A stretch of 64,000 nucleotides of DNA from UBA1822 sp963615055 (GCA_963615055.1 CAVEFO010000004.1:1-64000); one strand, 5' to 3'. Shown: positions 27,401-34,687, numbered from the stretch's first letter. Program-made: numbers and translations. Notes: a model not told the origin generated them from the sequence alone.

Positions 27401-30400
27401 CTTGCGCGTACTCTCCGTGCTGCCGACGGAGAAGGTATTCGCTTCCGTCGCAATGGAACCGTAGCCGAGTGCCACCGAGTTATTTCCCTGCGCATTCGCT
27501 TGGTAGCCGAGAGCTACCGAGTTTTCACCGCGGACAACCGTCGCACCATCTTTGTTGTTCCACTTGACATCAATCCAGTGATTCTCATCACTTCTCTGAA
27601 TAAACGGATCCACTGCTTCTTCCGGATTGTATTCGGGGAATTGGACATCGATGGTTGCCAGCGTTGTCCCATCATTCGCTTTCAGCTCGACCGTATTGTG
27701 ATCTTTATCGACCACATAGCTCGTCCCTGCATCCGATTTCTGCAGAATCTGCCCAAACGCCACGCCGTCATATTGCGAAGACCCATACGCCACATTCGTC
27801 AGCGTGCGATTGAGCGCACTGCCGTATACCTCGCCCGTCGCCGGATTGGTATCGTCCGCCGTATGCCCGAAGGAAACGGTATTCGCATCCGTCGCGATAG
27901 AATTCGCCCCAAGAGCCACGGAATTATTTCCCGACGCCTTGGCCCCGTAGCCATACGCCGCCGAGTCCGTCCCCTTCGTGCTGTCATCGATATCCAAATC
28001 GAAATCCGTCGACAGCCAATGTTTCTCACTCGTCTTGTAATCCTTATCGAAATCGACAATCGTATTTTCATTGACGATATTCGTGACAGAAGATTTCATG
28101 CCCCCATAGGTGACATACGCATCACTCTGGTCTTCCGTGGCCGGATCCAAAGGATCATATTTCGGTTTCGACGCATCATACGTCTTGATCGTCACGAGCG
28201 TATTACCCGCATTGTCACGGATGACATTTGTCCTCTTGTCTTCTTCGTCGTCCGCCGGTTCCGTGATACTCGCACCGGAAACGATCTGACCCTTCGCCGC
28301 AATCTGCTCATACACCGTCGCTTCGCCGGCCTTCGTCGCCGCCGCTACATTCACGATCCGACGCTTGCTCGTGCTGCTCCCGACCGCAAACGTATCATCC
28401 TCCGTCGCGACAGAGCCGGCCCCGATAGCGACCGAATTATCCCCCTGCGCATTCGCATTGTACCCGTACGCCGCAGAATCCTTCCCCTTCTTCGTGAAAG
28501 TCTGATTGAAATCCGTCGACAAATAATGATCGCCGTTCGCCTTGTAATTCTTATCATAATCGACGATAGACGCCATATTTTTAATCGCCCAATACACCGT
28601 ATCGCCGGACGTGAAACCGGTATCCCCCGCAGCGACATCACCGGTCTCAATTGTAAGCGTCGCGACCGTATCGCCGCCATTCGTCGTGATTTTTTGCGTG
28701 CTATCCTCGGCATTGAAATTCAACGGCTGATTCAATTTCGCAATCTGACCATACGCTGCCGCATCATTGGTTCCTTGCCCGTACGCGACATTGATGATCC
28801 GGCGCCGCAACACCGAGCCATCCACCTGCGCCCCGCCGACAGAAACCGTATCGAACTGATTCGCTGTCGTCGAAGACCCGGCACCCAAAGCGACCGAATT
28901 CAGCCCCTTCGCATTCGCCCCGGCACCGAGTGCCTGCGCGTTCAAAGCAGAAACCTGCGCCCCGAAGCCGAGAGCCACGGAATTCGCCGCACTGACCGTA
29001 TTCGCACCGCCCAGAGCCGTCGACTGACCCGCATTCTGACCGATATTGCTCCCGACACCGATCACCACTTCGCGACCGGACAATGTCACCGCATCATTTG
29101 CACCCACCGTCGCAGCCGTATCCGCCGACGCGCCGACAGTATTCCCACCGCCGATGACGATTGCCTGAGACGTATTGACAGTATTTCCAAGTCCGAAAGC
29201 CAGCGACTCCCCGGCCTTAATTGTGGTCGTTTGCGTCGGATTCGACACATCCGTACCGATCCCCTCCTGCGCATTGACCACATTCGTCCCGCCGATTGCG
29301 ACAGATTTATCGGAATAAACCTCATTATTCAGCCCGTAAGCCAGCCCGGCCGTGACTCTGCCTATTTTTTTACCATCTTCGTCCACACTGTCCTTCCCGA
29401 TGGTATTCATCCCGACAGAAACCGTCTGTGTGCCATAGGTTTCATTCCCGATCCCCATCGAGACATTGAGCGAGCCTTTAATCGTATTCTTCGTCCCAAT
29501 CGCCATATCCATGAAATCACGCGCATCATCATCAGTCGTATATGCCTTCGTCGTTTCATCCTGCGTGTAATCTCCGACGATATTGTTGCCACCGAGCACG
29601 ATAGAGCCGATAGAATGAACCTTGTTATCTGTACCGAATCCGAGCGATTTCGTCCCGTATACCTCATTACCTTCCCCGATGAGCATCCCATGTCCATCCC
29701 AGACAGTCGATGAAGCAATTTTTTGCTCAGCAATAGCCTTTGCGTATTTACCGGCTGCCTGAGCTTTCTCTTCAGTTGCTCCTTCCTCAATAGCTGTGTT
29801 GTATGCTAACTTATAAGCATCCTGCGGCGCCTCTTCTATTTTCTCGCGCAATTTATCTATCCATTCGGCATCAGTTAAGCCTGGATCAATCTCCTCCACT
29901 TTTTTGATAAAATCCTGCCCGGCCTGGTCATCCCCTGCATACAGCTTGACTAACTGAACAATAGACGTGCGATCCGTCTTCTTATCTTCGAGAGCCTTCT
30001 CCGCCGTATCCAGCAACTTCGTCCTCCCAATCGCCGCCGTATTTCTCACACCGAAAGCCAGCGTGACATCCGACTTGTCTGCAATAATGAATGTATCCGT
30101 CTCCGGAGAATCTTCGGAGACTTTCGTCCGCGTCCCACCGATAAAGTTTGCATTCCCCATAGCAATGGAATTCGAGCCGTAAACATGGTTGTTCCGACCC
30201 TGCGCCATCGAGTTTGCCGTCTCTACATAACCGGTTGTGGCAGAATCATTTTTGTTTTTAGAAATGACCTCATTTCCAAGTCCGAAAGCCATAGAAGCCT
30301 CACCAAGCGTCTTATTCCCGCCGCCCAAGGCCAATGCATTATCCGCAAAAGCATTATTGCCTGAGCCAATCGCAAAAGAGTTATTGGAAAGCGCCTTGTT

Positions 30401-32710
30401 TGCATTCCCTACCGCAATAGCCGCCGTGCCCTTTGCCGTCTGCGCATTCCCAAGCGCGATTGCATAAGCGCCGTCCGCCGTCTGCGGATCGCCGTTACTT
30501 GTACCCGCACCGATGGCAATCGCACTCAAACCGGAAGCTTTATTCCAAGTTCCCATCGCGATAGCTTTGTTTTCTTGGTTGCCTCCTGTCGCTACATTTT
30601 CAAACCCGACGGAAACGGAATATTCTGTATTAACTTTATTCGTATTCCCAATGGCGATTGCATTGTCCACTGCCGTCTGCGCCGCATCCGTCCCCGCATA
30701 CACTTTGTTGGCATACCCGTAACCAATGGAATATAGCCCATTGACAACATTGCTACCGCCTATAGCCTGCGAATAATTTGCTGTTGCTGTATTGGCAGAC
30801 CCCATCGCAATAGCATATTGACTTACCGATGTATTGCTACTGCCGATAGCAATAGACCCATCCGTCTGCGCTTTATTCAAAAAACCGACGGCAACAGCCT
30901 TCCAACCCCAACTCGAGGTGGTACTTGATTGACCGGTCTCGTTTCCCGTACCGACCGCGACCGAATACGATCCATATGAAACATTGGAAAGACCCAAAGC
31001 CATAGAACCTGCACCTTTGGCTTGGTTTTCTACCGGAACCACCCCTTGCGCCGAAACAGCCTTTCCACCGATAGCCAAAGAACGAACACCACTTGCATTA
31101 TTGTTCGAACCAATTGCGACAGCTTCCTGGGCTTGTGCTTTATTGGATGAACCGATGGCAATCGCGTCGTCCGCCTCCGTCTGCGCCGTATCTGTTTCAA
31201 CATACACTTTATTGGAATACCCGTAAGCAATCGCCCGAGAACCTTTGACCGTATTACTGCTGCCAATCGCCTGTGAGTTTGCAGAATTTGCGATATTGGA
31301 ATTCCCGACCACCACCGAGTAATTTCCGATAGCCTCCTGATAGGTCGTCACCGATTTACCATCACTGCTCAATGTCCCGGATCCGATAGCGATTGAGCCA
31401 CTCCCCTGCGCCTTATTACCGGTACCGAAAGAAACCGCTTCCAATCCGGAAGACGTATTCAAATAACCATACGCAACTGATCGAGTATTCGAAGCCGTAT
31501 TCCGAAACCCGACGCCCTGCGCATAGCTACCCGAAACAGCTTGCTGTTCACTATCGCTATTCCCGTAACCGATAGCCAGCGCATTCTGCCCCGTTGCATT
31601 ATTGTAAGCGCCGATGGCGACAGAATCTTGTGTTTTGGCGATATTGTGATACCCGACCGCCGTTGCTCTGGCAGCGGAAGCTGTATTCCCGGAGCCCAAA
31701 GCAATCGCATTCGCGCCACTGGCGGTCTGCTTATTATCGGCACTTGCACCGGCGCCGATAGAGACCGCATAAGTTCCGGTAGCCGCAGCATACGTCCCGA
31801 CGGCCACGGAGCCCTTTTGTGTCGCTTGACTGGCAGTCCCTATGGCCGTGGAATTTTCGCCCTTGGCCATAGTCAACCGCGCTACATATGCATCATAGCT
31901 TATCTCTTTATCATTTTGCCAATATTTCCATTCCGAGCTATCTGTCGGTACCCACGAACCCCCCTCTTGCTTTCTATCCGTCACTGTTATTGCCAAGCCC
32001 TCTTCTGCCGCACCGACAGCCACAGATGCCGTACCTTCCGCCCGCGTTATATATCCGACCGCAATAGAAAAGTTCCCTTTTGATAAAGTTCTGCCATAAT
32101 TCTCCGTCTCTCTAGTCCCTTTTATCACACTCAGATCGGACCCATTAATCCCGTCATCCGTCCCCGAACCTGCCGCAAAGGAGCCAACACCGGCAGCCGA
32201 TACCTTATAACCCATTGCAGTACCATTATTGCTAGTTACCGCAACATGTGTCCCGATTGCCGTAGCGCCTGAGCCACCTGCACGCTGATCCTCGTTGGTA
32301 CCGTTATAAATGCGCGCATAAAACCCCAATGCGGTAGAGTTCGTCTGATACGTCCAAGATCCCCACCCTAATGCTGAACCGCCGCCAGCAGCAGAGAGAT
32401 TACTGCCTCCTATAGCAACCGACAATTCACCAATAGCCTGGTTTCCATTACCAAACGCTATGCTGGAGTTATTTGCCTTATTGCTATTCCCAACCGCAGT
32501 ACCTAGATTTGAAGTATTATCTCTACCCATCGCTACTGCACCATCACCCTGCGCATTGTTACCCAGCCCCATCGCTACAGCGCCATCCGCAGAAGCCGTA
32601 TTGTCGCCTTCCGGCATCACCACCGATGCCCAGGCTTGCCCACCGGACATCGCCAAGAGCAACGCCAAAATCCCCGCCTTCATTAAGCGATTTTTGTTTT
32701 TGTCTTTCAT
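21497..32710 (-). CDS. Giant YadA-type trimeric autotransporter adhesin 3
   Basis: A 3737-residue adhesin, the largest gene here. AAAGGAG lies before the ATG; the signal peptide is residues 1-28 (ALLLAMSGGQAWAS). Residues about 30-900 are head repeats, and about 898-1007 form a Glu/Lys/Ala-rich helical insertion with no head motif. More heads are followed from about 1320 by alternating stalk modules (TGFVSGGDVYNAIA, DGTTLATI) and head blocks with the recurrent patterns STDFD, AYGYGANAQGxNSVALG and RKIVNVAAGT. The anchor is HPLEFDPDDKASFAVGYGHF ... AGISFALG; the C-terminal 61 residues are a coiled coil with a Pro-rich tip. Plus-strand ORFs opposite, up to 2136 codons, are shadows. Confidence 0.94.
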   Translation of the reverse strand: MKDKNKNRLMKAGILALLLAMSGGQAWASVVMPEGDNTASADGAVAMGLGNNAQGDGAVAMGRDNTSNLGTAVGNSNKANNSSIAFGNGNQAIGELSVAIGGSNLSAAGGGSALGWGSWTYQTNSTALGFYARIYNGTNEDQRAGGSGATAIGTHVAVTSNNGTAMGYKVSAAGVGSFAAGSGTDDGINGSDLSVIKGTRETENYGRTLSKGNFSIAVGYITRAEGTASVAVGAAEEGLAITVTDRKQEGGSWVPTDSSEWKYWQNDKEISYDAYVARLTMAKGENSTAIGTASQATQKGSVAVGTYAAATGTYAVSIGAGASADNKQTASGANAIALGSGNTASAARATAVGYHNIAKTQDSVAIGAYNNATGQNALAIGYGNSDSEQQAVSGSYAQGVGFRNTASNTRSVAYGYLNTSSGLEAVSFGTGNKAQGSGSIAIGSGTLSSDGKSVTTYQEAIGNYSVVVGNSNIANSANSQAIGSSNTVKGSRAIAYGYSNKVYVETDTAQTEADDAIAIGSSNKAQAQEAVAIGSNNNASGVRSLAIGGKAVSAQGVVPVENQAKGAGSMALGLSNVSYGSYSVAVGTGNETGQSSTTSSWGWKAVAVGFLNKAQTDGSIAIGSSNTSVSQYAIAMGSANTATANYSQAIGGSNVVNGLYSIGYGYANKVYAGTDAAQTAVDNAIAIGNTNKVNTEYSVSVGFENVATGGNQENKAIAMGTWNKASGLSAIAIGAGTSNGDPQTADGAYAIALGNAQTAKGTAAIAVGNANKALSNNSFAIGSGNNAFADNALALGGGNKTLGEASMAFGLGNEVISKNKNDSATTGYVETANSMAQGRNNHVYGSNSIAMGNANFIGGTRTKVSEDSPETDTFIIADKSDVTLAFGVRNTAAIGRTKLLDTAEKALEDKKTDRTSIVQLVKLYAGDDQAGQDFIKKVEEIDPGLTDAEWIDKLREKIEEAPQDAYKLAYNTAIEEGATEEKAQAAGKYAKAIAEQKIASSTVWDGHGMLIGEGNEVYGTKSLGFGTDNKVHSIGSIVLGGNNIVGDYTQDETTKAYTTDDDARDFMDMAIGTKNTIKGSLNVSMGIGNETYGTQTVSVGMNTIGKDSVDEDGKKIGRVTAGLAYGLNNEVYSDKSVAIGGTNVVNAQEGIGTDVSNPTQTTTIKAGESLAFGLGNTVNTSQAIVIGGGNTVGASADTAATVGANDAVTLSGREVVIGVGSNIGQNAGQSTALGGANTVSAANSVALGFGAQVSALNAQALGAGANAKGLNSVALGAGSSTTANQFDTVSVGGAQVDGSVLRRRIINVAYGQGTNDAAAYGQIAKLNQPLNFNAEDSTQKITTNGGDTVATLTIETGDVAAGDTGFTSGDTVYWAIKNMASIVDYDKNYKANGDHYLSTDFNQTFTKKGKDSAAYGYNANAQGDNSVAIGAGSVATEDDTFAVGSSTSKRRIVNVAAATKAGEATVYEQIAAKGQIVSGASITEPADDEEDKRTNVIRDNAGNTLVTIKTYDASKPKYDPLDPATEDQSDAYVTYGGMKSSVTNIVNENTIVDFDKDYKTSEKHWLSTDFDLDIDDSTKGTDSAAYGYGAKASGNNSVALGANSIATDANTVSFGHTADDTNPATGEVYGSALNRTLTNVAYGSSQYDGVAFGQILQKSDAGTSYVVDKDHNTVELKANDGTTLATIDVQFPEYNPEEAVDPFIQRSDENHWIDVKWNNKDGATVVRGENSVALGYQANAQGNNSVALGYGSIATEANTFSVGSTESTRKIVNVANGTDNTDAATYGQLADAQKQENGSYKVYEADDDGIVTIKTNDDNVAFKFYAGNGGSGTSIVDYDKNYGSTEGDHWLSTDFGNKANVDHGADSTAYGYGANAKGDQSVALGKDAKAEGTASIAVGEGASVTGTSSIALGDGASVTGNNSVAIGDGSKATGNNEVSFGTSDSKRKLTNVAEGEKLGEVAVYDQIAAKGQTVSGADITDGSKDQTNVIRDNAGNVLVTIATADPNATPTEEDKTKGTKYITESYFYKNMEQTVIDVVEENSIVDYDKNYKASGNHWLSTDFDQEFDTKGRDSTAYGYGANAQGANSVALGSGSVATEDNEVSFGNANLQRTLTNVAYGSSQYEAATYGQIMEADQTFNVSQTNNTVKLKANDGTTLATIDVQLPYDPITDPFIQRSDGDHWIDVKWNEGDGTSVVRGENSVALGYKANAQGNNSVALGYGSIATEANTFSVGSANSTRKIVNVAAGTANTDAATYGQLTDAQKQENGSYKVYEADDDGVVTVLTNNGDVAFKIAGGTGYVDPSEILLKNQTVSLKTTTGDDKDKTNVLRAKDGKTILATFEKGSVETDSTGFVSGGDVYNAIAAKNQTFNVSKDNNTAKILANDGTTLATINVQFNGDPDDPFIQRSDGDHWIDVKWNEGDGTSVVRGDNSVALGYKANAQGDNSVALGYGSIATEANTFSVGSANSTRKIVNVAAGTANTDAANVGQLLNSGTYDSKAGTITFSNKAGDEVFTVDGLGIGTGDVKKGDIAKLGQTVSLKTTTGEAKDKTNVILTNDGDVIATFEKGSVATGNTGFVSGGDVYNAIAAKNQTFNVSKDNNTAKILANDGTTLATINVQFNGDPDDPFIQRSDGDHWIDVKWNEGDGSDVKRGENSVALGYKANAQGDNSVALGYGSIATEANTFSVGSANSTRKIVNVAAGTADTDAANVGQLLNSGTYDSKAGTITFSNKAGDEVFTVDGLGIGTGDVKKGDIAKLGQTVSLKTTTGEAKDKTNVILTNDGDVIATFEKGSVATGNTGFVSGGDVFSAIAKKGQSISGKNNVIMANDGSALATIETADPTVINKEGDKYITEEYFYTNLEKYGDTIINQNTIVDFDKDYKTSGDHYLSTDFDKENVEHGKDSAAYGYGANAKGDESVAIGKDAVAEGKGSIAIGSGSVATGDNEVSFGTADNKRKLTNVAEGTALGDVAVYDQIAAKGQKINGDNTNIMANDGKTVLVTIETADPDVKPTDEEKNGNKYITQKYFFKNLEEYGDTLIEENTIVDFDKDYKESGNHYLSTDFDKTFATKGLDSTAYGYGANAQGNNSVAIGSGSIATEANTFSVGSEGNERKIVNVATGTAVTDAANVGQIAAHGQDLNINGLKNTEYLYDENGALIAKISVQGLPNPDSGFSIVDFSKNEHWLSTDFDITGVKHGVESTAFGYKAEAAGERATAIGYGSKAEADHSTAVGYGNEATGEHSTAVGDENKTGGDKSAAYGYHNEASGDNSTAIGTYSKAEGDNSVAMGNGAEAKADNSMAFGTGSVADEEKTASFGHKDADGNWEDGYRITNIADGKDAHDAATVGQVNKIYDEIGNRTKYFNYDEDQPAIIIGDPEKNIADGKNTTSIGFETEAKGEGATAIGDAAKATGDHSTALGYNSKANSNHATALGDRNNITGEYSTGVGALNTVNGQHSIAAGCDNDVQGDYAVALGHNNKVTGNNAIVIGKDGTAGKDGIVIGNNSSAKEGSTAIGNDSVAKDSNEVSIGHSKGDTYTDPDSGETKTYDSDLNRKITHVADGTSDHDAANVGQVNKIGERVTEVEKKVDGFDSRISDVETSSGRGIAGASALAALHPLEFDPDDKASFAVGYGHFKSSDALALGAFYRPNESVLFSVGGVLGNGEDQFNAGISFALGRDDKRTHPMGRVEMSRRIQSLQQENAGLTDRIDRLERFIVQMVQNGQQQKPEEAAQPIPTV
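24293..25636 (-). repeat. 672-bp tandem duplication inside adhesin 3
   Basis: The block starting near 24293 recurs near 24965, a period of 672 bases (224 residues), almost base-identical across the VSLKTTTGEAKDKTNV, GIGTGDVKKGDIAKLGQTV and STRKIVNVAAGT sections. A less similar third copy extends to about 26200. Recent duplication within the stalk is the simple explanation. Confidence 0.85.
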
Positions 32711-33258
32711 GATTTTGTCTCCTTTATATGAAAAACAGAATTGAGATTTGAGAATTGATATTTGAGTTTTGTGCTGATAGGCTTGCGTACGTCATCGAGG
32801 TCGAGACGTCTTCCATCCGTTTACCGTGCGATTCGATAGATGTGAAAAGTGAGCAGTTAGTAGTTAGTAATTAGCAGTTCAGGTGTCGCCTGCGGCGACG
32901 ATCTTTGAAACGCCTTCGGCGTCCCATCATCCGGCGCTTCGCGCCACTGGCAACCGTCCACCGGAAGGTTGTCTTCAAAAGAGGGCTGACCGGTGGCGGC
33001 CTTCGGCCGCTTTTATCTAATAGCTAACAGCTAACAACTAACAGCTATCTCGAGCCTGACACCCAAAGCCAACTGCTAACTGCTAACTGCTAACTGCTAA
33101 CTGCCAACGTCTCGCCCCTGACACAAAAGCCCATCAAGCTCTATGCAAGCCCACTTTAATGATCCACAATCATACTCCCACCACCTCAATGGAAAGGTTC
33201 AATCCAACCGAATATTTCCCGGAAAAATCTGAGAAGAAGTTGCGTAAAATTTCCCACA
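32711..33258. repeat. Adhesin 3 leader and heptamer arrays
   Basis: No gene. Period-7 arrays of three kinds occur: ATTGAGA/TTTGAGA at 32741-32770, GTTAGTA/GTTAGCA-like at 32850-32880, and GCTAACA/GCTAACT at 33013-33050 and 33071-33108. Between them lie TCCCATCATCCGGCGCTTCG and GGCGGCCTTCGGCCGC palindromes. The AAAGGAG of adhesin 3 is at the left end; I could not find a clear promoter for it. Confidence 0.6.
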
Positions 33259-33306
33259 AAAAAATCGGCGTATCATCGGAAATGTGCATTTCCGACAATA
33301 CGCCGA
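33259..33306 (-). terminator. Terminator of the structured RNA candidate
   Basis: On the minus strand CGGCGTAT pairs with ATACGCCG, with a second stem GGAAATG/CATTTCC-like inside, followed by ATTTTTTTG. It is a strong one-directional terminator. Confidence 0.85.
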
Positions 33307-33784
33307 ATCGATACTCCAAAAGCCGCGGGCGACGCAAGAAATCCGCCGACGGAATCGGCACCCGATCCCAAAATCGGATGACGATTCCCTCGGCGCTTTC
33401 GCCAAACGCCCACGTACCCCGCAGCGCTTTGTGTTTCAAGGATGAGAGGCCGGTCTCCTTACAAGGGAAGGCCACCTGTATTTCCGTCAAAACGCCCGCG
33501 AGGGTGCCCGAGATGTCTCTCCGCGCGCGATTCGTGCTCACCCGCACCAAAAGAGCCGACCGAGGCCGGCTGCCGCCAAAGCGTCGCCGCCCTCCGGTCT
33601 TATTCTTTTCGGGGAACGCCAAAAGGCATCCGCAAAGCACCAAGGCTCTGCCATAGCACGAAATCGGCTCACGAAAGAAATCTCGTCAGCTTCCTATTGA
33701 GTTCCGCTTCTCCATACGCCGGAACGCACACAGAAGTCAAAAGGCTCCGCATCGCAAAACGGATGTCCTTCGTCCTTCTTATGC
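33259..33784 (-). ncRNA. Candidate large structured RNA, class not recognised
   Basis: A GC-rich minus-strand segment of about 525 nt bounded by a good promoter and a strong rho-independent terminator. It is dense in perfect local stems: GTTCCG/CGGAAC, GCAGAG/CTTTGC, AGCCG/CGGCT, GGGTG/CACCC, and nested GGAATCG-[CCGAT...ATCGG]-CGATTCC. The only long ORF in it (157 codons) needs a TTG start with no ribosome site and gives an unconvincing protein. I checked by eye for RNase P, tmRNA, SRP and 6S landmarks and found none. An alternative is a long regulatory leader or a decayed element. Confidence 0.55.
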
Positions 33785-33790
33785 TTCTTT

Positions 33791-33819
33791 ATTATACCGC
33801 CATTGTCAATTTTTGGAAA
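33791..33819 (-). promoter_or_regulatory. Promoter of the structured RNA candidate
   Basis: On the minus strand: -35 TTTCCA (33814-33819), 17-base spacer, consensus -10 TATAAT (33791-33796). Expected start is near 33784. A TTGACA also occurs in the spacer but is too close to the -10 to serve it. Confidence 0.65.
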
Positions 33820-34092
33820 GAGAGGGAAGTTCCGGCGGCCGTTGGCCGTGCGACTCATAGTGGTCGAAACGTCAGACGGGGAAAGTGAGCAGTTAGCAAT
33901 TAGCAGTGAGCAGTGCAGGTGTCGCTTTGCAACATTTTTATAATGCGGCCGAAGGCCGCCACAAGTCTAGCCTTCTTCAGGAATAAGGAGGCGGATGATG
34001 CTCTCTCTATGTGAGAACATAGCTTTTTCAAACGCCGCCAAAATCAAAGCGCGAATCAGCCGCGCCCCTCAATTCTCAATTCTGCCCTATAA
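33820..34092. repeat. Repeat-rich gap before the toxin loci
   Basis: No convincing gene. It has GTTAGCA-type heptamers at about 33890-33915, a GCGGCCGAAGGCCGC palindrome near 33945-33960, and a TCAATTC heptamer pair near 34071-34084 that reappears before the second toxin locus (about 34512) and near 44117. Confidence 0.55.
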
Positions 34093-34097
34093 CAAAA

Positions 34098-34129
34098 TAC
34101 CCGCCTTGCAAAAATCAGCAAAGCGGGTA
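34098..34129 (-). terminator. Toxin 1 mRNA terminator overlapping the antitoxin promoter
   Basis: TACCCGC and GCGGGTA pair around an AT-rich loop, extended by TTGC/GCAA. On the minus strand the hairpin is followed by TTTTGTTAT. The same DNA carries the -35 and most of the -10 of the plus-strand antitoxin promoter. Confidence 0.75.
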
Positions 34130-34133
34130 TAAT
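34106..34133 (+). promoter_or_regulatory. Antitoxin RNA 1 promoter
   Basis: TTGCAA (34106-34111), 16-base spacer, TATAAT (34128-34133) on the plus strand, pointing at the toxin gene. Start is expected near 34140. Confidence 0.85.
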
Positions 34134-34139
34134 AGAGAC

Positions 34140-34236
34140 ATGGAACAGCCCGGAGGTTCTGACCGGCGCTTCCCTATAATTGTTACTTTATTGAGAAAAG
34201 GCCGACCTTCAACCTGCGAATGGCAGGTCTTTTTTC
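34140..34236 (+). ncRNA. Antisense antitoxin RNA 1 (type I)
   Basis: A small RNA of about 97 nt follows the TATAAT promoter and ends at ACCTGC-GAATG-GCAGGT-CTTTTTT (34212-34235). It is convergent with the toxin gene and complementary to the 3' untranslated part of the toxin mRNA, which must run through it to reach the terminator at 34098. This is the layout of txpA/RatA and bsrG/SR4. A paralogous copy with the same 5' end (GGAACAGCCCGGAGG) lies at 34583. Confidence 0.82.
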
Positions 34237-34245
34237 ATTTATGGG

Positions 34246-34329
34246 TTACTTATGTATCCCACTTGAACTGATGATGGCAATCAGCGTTCCAAAGGCAATC
34301 ATCAGAGACAAAGCCTCAAAAACCGTCAT
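34246..34329 (-). CDS. Type I toxin 1, holin-like small hydrophobic peptide
   Basis: A 27-residue peptide too short for standard gene calling. It begins MTVFEALSLMIAFGTL, continues with a hydrophobic IAIISSSG stretch and ends IHK. Start MTVxEALxLMIAFG is the hallmark of the putative holin-like toxin family (Hol_Tox), whose members insert into the inner membrane. AAAGGGGGTGAT lies before the ATG. The promoter is TTGACA-17-TACAAT. A convergent antisense RNA gene abuts its 3' end. Toxicity is inferred from family and layout. Confidence 0.85.
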   Translation of the reverse strand: MTVFEALSLMIAFGTLIAIISSSGIHK

Positions 34330-34374
34330 GCGATCACCCCCTTTCGGGAAGACCGCCACCGGGCTGTCTTGTGT

Positions 34375-34403
34375 ATTGTATGGAAACGGAGCAGAATTGT
34401 CAA
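34375..34403 (-). promoter_or_regulatory. Toxin 1 promoter
   Basis: On the minus strand: TTGACA (34398-34403), 17-base spacer, TACAAT (34375-34380), leaving a leader of about 40 bases with a strong Shine-Dalgarno site. Confidence 0.85.
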
Positions 34404-34540
34404 ATAAAGCCGGCAGATGATAGTGAGCAGTTAGTAGTTAGCAGTGAGCAGTGCAGGTGTTGCTTCGCGACATTTTTTAATCATCATCGCCGAGGGCGAT
34501 ACCACTTCCCCTCAATTCTCAATTCTGCCCTATAACAAAA

Positions 34541-34572
34541 TACCCGCCTTGCAAAAATCAGCAAAGCGGGTA
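34541..34572 (-). terminator. Toxin 2 mRNA terminator overlapping the antitoxin promoter
   Basis: A duplicate of the 34098 hairpin: TACCCGC/GCGGGTA with TTGC/GCAA, followed on the minus strand by TTTTGTTATAG. Confidence 0.75.
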
Positions 34573-34576
34573 TAAT
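34549..34576 (+). promoter_or_regulatory. Antitoxin RNA 2 promoter
   Basis: TTGCAA (34549-34554), 16-base spacer, TATAAT (34571-34576). It is identical in layout to the first copy 443 bases upstream. Confidence 0.85.
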
Positions 34577-34582
34577 AGAGAC

Positions 34583-34677
34583 ATGGAACAGCCCGGAGGA
34601 GCAACCGGCGCTTCCCATAATGTTTATAGCATCGAGAAAAGGCCGGAAAATCAACCTGTGGTTAGCAGGTCTTTTTT
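34583..34677 (+). ncRNA. Antisense antitoxin RNA 2 (type I)
   Basis: About 95 nt, from just after TATAAT to the ACCTG-TGGTTAG-CAGGT-CTTTTTT terminator (34654-34677). The 5' part (GGAACAGCCCGGAGG) and terminator match RNA 1; the middle has diverged, which may separate the two antitoxins' targets. Confidence 0.82.
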
Positions 34678-34687
34678 CATGTGCGGA

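Noticed and set aside
23303..29713. A 2136-codon open frame on the plus strand opposite adhesin 3
   Set aside because: It mirrors the repetitive adhesin codons, is rich in Arg, Ile and His with no known domain, and has no ribosome site. Repetition and codon bias keep stops out of this frame.
16285..33110. Possible CRISPR arrays in the repeat-rich gaps
   Set aside because: Repeats are 7-base, degenerate and without spacers of constant length; no cas gene is present.
33170..33643. A 157-codon minus-strand frame inside the structured RNA candidate
   Set aside because: It starts at TTG without a Shine-Dalgarno site, has a composition unlike its neighbours, and its end coincides with a transcription-terminator hairpin. 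A plus-strand frame over the same bases is no better.
33995..34132. A 45-codon plus-strand frame after AAGGAGG
   Set aside because: The ribosome site looks good, but the frame runs through a TCAATTC repeat and into the antitoxin promoter, and the peptide resembles nothing.
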